From Nocardiopsis alborubida (GTDB taxonomy: Bacteria; Actinomycetota; Actinomycetes; Streptosporangiales; Streptosporangiaceae): a stretch of DNA of 64,000 bases. Shown in pieces: positions 59,000 through 64,000 of this stretch. The stretch covers positions 1 to 64,000 of the forward strand of contig NZ_JAAXPG010000016.1 of the NCBI RefSeq assembly GCF_012396365.1, given 5' to 3'. Every line of letters starts with the position of its first letter. Position 1 is the stretch's first letter. The position numbers and the translations under genes were made by a program. The notes below the pieces were generated by a model. That model ran no database searches and was not told the DNA's origin. It saw nothing but the letters and a program-made list of their open reading frames with translations.

Positions 59000-59405
59000 G
59001 TGGCCGAATCCGCGGCCTCCGCGACCATCGAGGAACTCCGTTCCGCTCCCGACCTCGCGGCGGCCGCCGCCTGCCTCGCCCGGGGAACCCGTTCCGACCA
59101 TGAGCGCTTCAGCGACTCGATCGACCTGCTGTACGCCTCGCTGGGCGGCGAGGGCGCCGACCGGATCTGGAAGCAGGTCATGGGGAGCTACCGCGGAGCG
59201 CTGCGCGAAGCCGCGACCGTCCTCGTCGCGAAGGGGTTCGTGTCCGAGCGCCTGGACGTCGAGGAGGTCTCGGACCGCCTCTGGTTCTGCTTCGGAATCG
59301 CCGCCTGACGCACCCTGCTCAAGGACTGCGGCTGGAACTACGGTCGGGCCGAATCCTGGCTCGGTGCTCAGGCGGTCGCGGCCCTGGGCGGGCCGGGCTC
59401 CGGCT
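59000..59405 (+). pseudogene. C-terminal fragment of a TetR-family regulator with internal stop
   Basis: The plus-strand frame encodes the ligand-binding half of a TetR protein (LLYASLGGEGADRIWKQVMG, RGALREAATVLVAKGFV, VEEVSDRLWFCFGIAA). A TGA at 59306-59308 interrupts it, and the frame continues TLLKDCGWNYGRAESWLGAQ to 59405, where relatives have a Trp at the stop. The DNA-binding domain is missing. It abuts the broken methyltransferase head-to-head. Confidence 0.72.
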
Positions 59406-59499
59406 GACCTCGTCTGTAGGAACACCCTCCCCCCAACGGTCTCCCGGTGGCCGGGCCGCCGGTGCTCCGGCGGCGATGCGCATGATTAAACCTCATTGG

Positions 59500-59514
59500 T
59501 TGACTAGTCATCAA
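59500..59514 (+). promoter_or_regulatory. MarR-type motif copy 2
   Basis: TTGACTAGTCATCAA has the same TTGA-7-TCAA frame as the MarR promoter site and contains the perfect palindrome TGACTAGTCA. It does not precede an identified gene. Confidence 0.5.
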
Positions 59515-59610
59515 ATTTTGGGGTTGCTGGGGAGTAACGAAAACCTGCCCTGAAGTGGGATTTCGGCATCGCGAAAGTCGAGAACTGGCCGGTCAATTTC
59601 TGGAGAGTGA

Positions 59611-59624
59611 GTTGATGCGTCAAC
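59611..59624. promoter_or_regulatory. Inverted repeat GTTGA-TGCG-TCAAC
   Basis: A perfect 5-bp inverted repeat with a shorter spacing than the 15-bp motif. It is directly followed by TATATATTGCTAG. It may be a variant operator or promoter element. Confidence 0.35.
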
Positions 59625-59876
59625 TATATATTGCTAGCGTGATGGCCAGGTCAAATCAAACAGGCCGGGACCGGCCCAGGCCGACCGAAGACGGGCACCG
59701 CGGTGACGGGGGCAGGCATGAGCGGCCGGAACGCCCCTCTGACGTGAACTTTCAACTCAACCGCCGGATTCTCCGGCAGCGAGAGGCAGGAAAACCATGC
59801 ATGGAAGCGCCGCGTACTGGTGAGGCGCACTGACGCCACCGGCCCGGGGCCGTGGTGGACCACACCGGCAGAGTAG

Positions 59877-59891
59877 TTGACTCATCATCTA
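59877..59891 (+). promoter_or_regulatory. MarR-type motif copy 3, upstream of the GNAT gene
   Basis: TTGACTCATCATCTA matches the copy at 59500 at 12 or more of 15 positions and lies about 50 bp before the GNAT start, where a promoter is expected. Confidence 0.5.
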
Positions 59892-59939
59892 AATTGAGTG
59901 AGTGTACGTCTGCATCCGAAGACGCCAGAAGGAGAAGAC

Positions 59940-60248
59940 ATGTCCGTAGAAGTGAGTGACGCGCCCGAGGCGAAGCGCTACGAGGCCCGAGTCGACGGAG
60001 CGACCGGCGTGGCCGGTCTGGCGCAGTACATCCGCACGGACGAGCTCATCGCGTTCGTGCACACCGAGGTGTCGCCGGAGCACGAGGGCCGGGGGGTCGG
60101 ATCGGCACTGGTGCGCACGGCTCTGGACGAGGCCCGCTCCGCTGGTCTGGGGGTCCTCCCGACCTGCCCCTTCTTCGCGGGCTGGATGTCCCGCCACCCG
60201 GAGTACCAGGACCTGCTGTACCGGTCCCGCAGCAAGGTCAGCGACTGA
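59940..60248 (+). CDS. GNAT family N-acetyltransferase (YjdJ/COG2388 type)
   Basis: This 102-residue protein is a minimal GNAT domain. EAKRYEARVDGATGVAGLAQYI and LIAFVHTEVSPEHEGRGVGSALV contain the acetyl-CoA pyrophosphate loop (EGRGVG). LGVLPTCPFFAGWMSRHPEYQDL is the characteristic C-terminus of this small family. The substrate is unknown. ATG 59940 follows AGAAGGAGAAG. It has the 15-bp motif upstream and so may be under the MarR regulator. Confidence 0.9.
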   Translation: MSVEVSDAPEAKRYEARVDGATGVAGLAQYIRTDELIAFVHTEVSPEHEGRGVGSALVRTALDEARSAGLGVLPTCPFFAGWMSRHPEYQDLLYRSRSKVSD

Positions 60249-60510
60249 TCGGACCCCGCCCGGAGGACGACCAGGGCGGCACGGGGGCCTTCGCGCTGAC
60301 GAGGAGGTCCACCCGGGGCCCGGGAAAGGGGCCGAGGAAACGGTCTCACCGAGGACGACAGCCGCGGTAGTGACGCCGTGTCATGCCCTCACCCCCACGA
60401 ACGTCATGCGGAGGTGTTGACGCGGCGGCACTACCCGGTGAACGGCCCGGCGGATTGAATCGCAGAGCACCTGACCACGAGCGACACCGCGGAAGCAAGG
60501 ACTGGACACC

Positions 60511-62397
60511 ATGGCACTTCCCAAGCTCCACACCATCAAGGACCTCTTCGACTCCCCGAGCCGCACCAGCGCGTCGATCTCTCCGGACGGCACCCGGATG
60601 GCCTTCCTCGCGCCCTGGAAGAACCGGCTCAACATCTGGGTCCAGGACCTCGATGACGGGTCCGAACCGCGGGCCGTCACCGCCGACGAGACCCGCAGCG
60701 TGCAGAGCTTCGAGTGGGCCGACGACCCGCGCTGGCTGCTCTACCTCCAGGACGACGGCGGGGACCAGAGGTGGCATCTGCACCGGGTCGACCTCGACAC
60801 CCCGGGGTCGGAGGCGGTCGACCTGACACCCTTTCCCGGAGCCACGGTCATGGGATTCGGCCCCTCCCCGGTCCGACCGGGGAAGGTGACCCTGCTGCTC
60901 GACACCCGAGCCGCCGGGATGTTCGACTCCCACGAGCTCGACATCGCCACGGGCGAACTCAGCCTGCTGGCCGAGAGCCCCGGCCCCGGCAAGATCTGGG
61001 TCCAGGGCGGCGACGGGGCGATGTTCCTGTCCGAGCTGACCGCCGAGGGCGACGTGGAGTTCTCCCGCCGCGACCCCGCCACCGGGGAGCCGCACAGGGT
61101 CCTGGAGTGGAAGGGCGCCGACTACCCGGTGGGGTCGCCGTGGCAGATCACGCCGGACGGGACCGGCATGTGGATCGTCTCCAACCGGGGTACCGACCGC
61201 ACCCGCGTGGTCCGGGTCGACCTGGCCACCGGTGAGGAGACCGAGGTCGACAGCCACCCGACCTTCGACGTCGACGCGCGCATGATGGTCAACCCCGCCG
61301 TGCCCGAACCGCTGATCCGCGACCACCGGGGGGAACTGCTGGGCGTGCGCTACCTCGGCGAGCGCCAGGTGATCCACGCCCTGGACCCGCACTTCGCCGA
61401 GGTGCTGGCCGACCTGGAGAAGCTCTCCGACGGCGACCTGTCCCACATGTCCTCCGACCGGGACGGCCGCCGATGGGTCGTCTCCTTCGAACACGACCGC
61501 GACCCCGGCTCCACCTGGTTCTACGACCACGCCACCGGGGAGTCCCGACTGCTGTTCCGGCCCTTCCCCCACCTGGCCCCGGAGACGCTGGCGCCGATGC
61601 GCCCGGTCTCCATCACCGCCCGCGACGGGCTGACCCTGCCCTCCTACCTCACCCTGCCCGTCGGGGTGGAGCCGAAGAACCTGCCGCTGGTGCTGCTGAT
61701 CCACGGCGGTCCGTGGGCTCGGGACTCCTGGGGGTACTTCCCTCCGGCCCAGCTGATGGCCAACCGCGGCTACGCGGTGCTCCAGGTCAACTTCCGCGGT
61801 TCGACCGGGTTCGGCAAGGCGCACACCCAGGCCGCGATCGGCGAGTTCGCGGGCAGGATGCACGACGACCTGATCGACGGCGTGGACTGGGCGGTGGCCC
61901 AGGGCTACGCGGACCCGGACCGGGTGGCGATCGTCGGCGGCTCCTACGGCGGGTACGCGGCGCTGGTGGGGGTCACCTTCACCCCGGACCGCTTCGCGGC
62001 GGCCGTGGACGTCGTCGGGATCTCCGACCTGGCCAACTTCATGCGGACCCAGCCCCAGTTCGTCAGGCCCGGCCTGATCAACAACTGGTACCGGTACATC
62101 GGCGACCCCGAGATCCCCGAGCAGGAGCAGGACATGCTCGACCGCTCGCCGATCACCCGGATCGACCGGGTCCGCGCCCCGCTGATGGTCGTGCAGGGGG
62201 CCAACGACCCGCTGGTGGTCAAGGCCGAGTCCGACAACATCGTCGAATCCCTGCGCTCGCGCGGCGTGGAGGTCGAGTACATGGTCGTCGAGGGCGAGGG
62301 ACACGGGTTCGTGAACCCCGAGAACCAGATGGCCGTGTTCGAGGCCGCCGACCGCTTCCTCGCCCAGCACCTGGGCGGACGTCCCCGACAGAGCTGA
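60511..62397 (+). CDS. S9 family prolyl-oligopeptidase-type peptidase (paralogue 2)
   Basis: This 628-residue serine peptidase parallels the one at 54254: an N-terminal propeller (TRMAFLAPWKNRLNIWVQDL) and a C-terminal catalytic domain with Ser478 in GGSYGGYAA, Asp in VVQGANDPLVV and His in VEGEGHGF. The block KAHTQAAIGEFAGRMHDDLI is identical in both paralogues. No signal peptide is seen. Upstream (60249-60510) no regulator-type inverted repeat like that of paralogue 1 is evident, so regulation has probably diverged. Followed after 60 bp by the DUF3159 gene. Confidence 0.93.
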   Translation: MALPKLHTIKDLFDSPSRTSASISPDGTRMAFLAPWKNRLNIWVQDLDDGSEPRAVTADETRSVQSFEWADDPRWLLYLQDDGGDQRWHLHRVDLDTPGSEAVDLTPFPGATVMGFGPSPVRPGKVTLLLDTRAAGMFDSHELDIATGELSLLAESPGPGKIWVQGGDGAMFLSELTAEGDVEFSRRDPATGEPHRVLEWKGADYPVGSPWQITPDGTGMWIVSNRGTDRTRVVRVDLATGEETEVDSHPTFDVDARMMVNPAVPEPLIRDHRGELLGVRYLGERQVIHALDPHFAEVLADLEKLSDGDLSHMSSDRDGRRWVVSFEHDRDPGSTWFYDHATGESRLLFRPFPHLAPETLAPMRPVSITARDGLTLPSYLTLPVGVEPKNLPLVLLIHGGPWARDSWGYFPPAQLMANRGYAVLQVNFRGSTGFGKAHTQAAIGEFAGRMHDDLIDGVDWAVAQGYADPDRVAIVGGSYGGYAALVGVTFTPDRFAAAVDVVGISDLANFMRTQPQFVRPGLINNWYRYIGDPEIPEQEQDMLDRSPITRIDRVRAPLMVVQGANDPLVVKAESDNIVESLRSRGVEVEYMVVEGEGHGFVNPENQMAVFEAADRFLAQHLGGRPRQS

Positions 62398-62457
62398 CCG
62401 CCGCGTACCGCACCACCCCGTCCCGCCCCGGCGAGCCCACAGGCAGGAACCCCTGAC

Positions 62458-63162
62458 ATGAACCTCAACGGACCCACACGCGATGCCACCGAACAGACCG
62501 AGACCGCGAACACCGACCGCTCCGCACCGCCCGCAGACCTGAAGCAGGAGGTGCTCAAGGGTCTGGGCGGTCCGTCGGGGATGGTGTACTCCGCCCTGCC
62601 GGTGGTGGTCTTCGCGGCGACCGTCCCCTTCACCGCCCTGACCGTGGCGATCAGTGCCGCCATCGCGCTGGCCCTGATCCTGGGTGCGTACCGGCTGTGG
62701 CGCGGAGAGCGGATCATGCCCGCGCTGGGCGGGGTGATCGCCGTCGCGGCCGCCGGCGGCATCGCGGCCTCCACCGGTTCGGCCAACGACTTCTTCCTGT
62801 TCGGGATCTGGAGTTCCCTGGTCCTGGCCCTGCTCACTCTGGGCACGGTCCTCGTCCGCCGCCCGGTGACCGGTCTCGTCTGGAACCTCCTCCACGGCAA
62901 CTCCCACGCCTGGCGTCAGGACCCGCCCTCGCTGCGGGTACACGACCTGGCGACACTGGCGGTGACGGCCGTGCTCGCCGCCCGGTTCGTCGTTCGGCAG
63001 TGGATGTACGTGGCTGACTCCACCACCGGGCTGGCCGTCGCCGACACGGTGACCGGCTTCCCGCTCACGGTGGTGGCGGTGCTCGTCATCGTCTGGGCGT
63101 TCCGCCGCACCACCAGGCGGCTGGTCGGGCCGGACGGCTCCGCGACCGGTCCGCGCGGCTGA
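62458..63162 (+). CDS. DUF3159 domain-containing membrane protein
   Basis: This 234-residue protein matches the actinobacterial DUF3159 family: a hydrophilic N-terminus, GGPSGMVYSALPVVVFA, about six hydrophobic segments, NDFFLFGIWSSLVLALL, RRPVTGLVWNLLHG and HAWRQDP between segments. Its function is unknown; it may be an integral membrane transporter-like or regulatory protein. It probably shares a transcript with the S9 peptidase upstream. Confidence 0.88.
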   Translation: MNLNGPTRDATEQTETANTDRSAPPADLKQEVLKGLGGPSGMVYSALPVVVFAATVPFTALTVAISAAIALALILGAYRLWRGERIMPALGGVIAVAAAGGIAASTGSANDFFLFGIWSSLVLALLTLGTVLVRRPVTGLVWNLLHGNSHAWRQDPPSLRVHDLATLAVTAVLAARFVVRQWMYVADSTTGLAVADTVTGFPLTVVAVLVIVWAFRRTTRRLVGPDGSATGPRG

Positions 63163-63267
63163 CCCGTCCCTCCCCGCGGGCCCGTGCTTCACGGAGCCGC
63201 CCCACCAGCTCGCGCGTGCCCGCCCTCCCGGTCACACGCGACCGACTCCCTGAGGAGGCCGGCCACC

Positions 63268-64000
63268 GTGCGCCGCAGCCCGACGATCTACTTCACCTCC
63301 TACGCGCTGTCCCTGCTGGGATCCGGGATCGCGAGCGTGGTGATCCCGCTCCTGGTGCTCGACCGCACCGGCGACGTCCTCGCGGCGGGGATCATGGCGA
63401 CCGCGGGCATGGCCGTCTCCGCGCTGACGGGGCTCTTCTCCGGACTCCTCGTCGACCGGGTCGACCGGCGCGCGGTGTCGGTCATCGCCAATCTGCTCAC
63501 TGCCCTGTCGATGGCGGCGCTGCTGGTCATCGACCTGGCCTGGGGCCTGAACCTGGCCTGGTTCCTGGCCGTGGCCGTGGTCGGGGCGTTGATCCGGGTT
63601 CCGGGTATGACCGCCCAGGAGACCCTGCTGCCCGCCCTGGCCCGCCTCGGTGAAACGGAGCAGGGCCGGGACGGGCGCCCGGTCCGGCTGGACCGCCTGG
63701 TCGCGGTCCGCGAGACCGTGGGCAACGTGCTCCTGCTGGCCGGGCCCGGCCTGGGCGGGCTGCTGGTAGCGCTGTTCGGCCTGTCCCCGGCGATCCTGCT
63801 CGCCGCCGCCGCGACCAGTCTGTTCGCCGCTCTGAGCACGCTCGTGCTCGACCCGAGGGCCGGGCGGGTCCCACCCCGGGACCCCGTCCCGGCGGGCGCC
63901 GCCGGGGGCTCGCTGCGCCGGGCTGCGGCCGATCTGGCCGACGGGTGGAGGTTCCTGTTCCGCAACCGGCTGGTCCTCGGATCGACCCTGGTCACCGGGG
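63268..64000 (+). CDS. MFS transporter, N-terminal part (runs off window)
   Basis: About 244 residues of a major-facilitator exporter are present, cut by the window edge. It begins RRSPTIYFTSYALSLLGSGI, has the loop GLLVDRVDRRAVSVIANLLT (the MFS motif A position) and further segments (VVGALIRVPGMTAQETLLPA; LLLAGPGLGGLLVALFG). The pattern fits the MFS_3/EntS-type exporters, whose members export siderophores or drugs. GTG 63268 has GAGGAGG upstream. Confidence 0.85.
   Translation, partial: MRRSPTIYFTSYALSLLGSGIASVVIPLLVLDRTGDVLAAGIMATAGMAVSALTGLFSGLLVDRVDRRAVSVIANLLTALSMAALLVIDLAWGLNLAWFLAVAVVGALIRVPGMTAQETLLPALARLGETEQGRDGRPVRLDRLVAVRETVGNVLLLAGPGLGGLLVALFGLSPAILLAAAATSLFAALSTLVLDPRAGRVPPRDPVPAGAAGGSLRRAAADLADGWRFLFRNRLVLGSTLVTG

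Larger units (their letters stand above)
59406..59876. other. Regulatory-looking intergenic region, no clear gene
   Basis: This stretch before the GNAT gene is AT-richer than its surroundings, especially 59480-59530 and 59605-59660. Frames here lack recognisable domains. It contains two inverted-repeat motifs (59500-59514 and 59611-59624) and a TATATAT patch. It may hold a short RNA or decayed gene, but nothing is firm. Confidence 0.4.

Noticed and set aside
59555-59833. 92-codon plus-strand frame before the GNAT gene
   Set aside because: Low-complexity, charged, no domain or ribosome site; overlaps the regulatory-looking repeats.

Overview
The window is very GC-rich with GTG/TTG starts, ATGA/GTGA gene overlaps, strong GGAGG-type ribosome binding sites and long GC-rich hairpin terminators. 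It looks like actinobacterial chromosome. The gas vesicle gene order (O-A-F-G-Y-Z-J-L-S-K), the DUF397/XRE pair, the zinc-free S18 paralogue, DUF3140 and DUF3159 point to a streptosporangialean or streptomycete-like genus, and Nocardiopsis or a close relative is my best guess. I see no rRNA, tRNA or CRISPR array.

Layout. 1-2881: a two-domain sugar ABC ATPase facing away from a LacI repressor, with two LacI-like operators between them. 3066-6600: DUF3140, a DUF397/XRE pair with its own palindrome, an unknown protein and a lone TnpB element. 6601-9946: a conserved unknown gene, an MFS exporter behind a MerR/SoxR-type 19-bp-spacer promoter, and an AraC regulator. 10073-14333: an iron-siderophore ABC operon (binding protein, two permeases, ATPase) whose promoter carries an IdeR/DmdR iron box. 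14950-27255: a large exported ThuA/sorbosone dehydrogenase/DUF1080 protein, a membrane-anchored unknown protein, then a tightly overlapped Ebo-type operon (inositol-phosphate synthase, UbiA/EboC, TIM barrel, EboA, TatD/EboB, EboE, phosphodiesterase/EboF-like).

27492-33392: an acid-sugar (tetronate-type) operon of aldolase/decarboxylase, DUF1537 kinase, GntP permease and SAF-domain dehydrogenase, with a divergent DeoR regulator. 33699-36269: a sugar isomerase/epimerase plus Gfo/Idh/MocA pair and a TetR regulator. 36422-39475: small membrane and secreted proteins, an alpha/beta hydrolase, a Zur box in front of a CobW remnant and the zinc-independent S18, and a histidine-rich duplicated protein. 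39756-44143: LacI regulator and sugar ABC importer (no own ATPase), with a near-canonical promoter followed by two TTTCGAAA operators. 44268-50042: ten gas vesicle genes in one operon.

50556-64000: a regulator-rich region with XRE, two TetR (one broken), ArsR, MerR and MarR genes, a quinone-type oxidoreductase, two paralogous S9 peptidases in opposite orientation, an FMN reductase, a broken O-methyltransferase, a GNAT protein, DUF3159 and a truncated MFS gene. A 15-bp motif recurs at three places around the MarR gene. Gene order suggests several separate sugar-, metal- and stress-responsive modules rather than one island. The clearest signs of mobility or decay are the TnpB element, the CobW remnant and the head-to-head broken genes near 59 kb.
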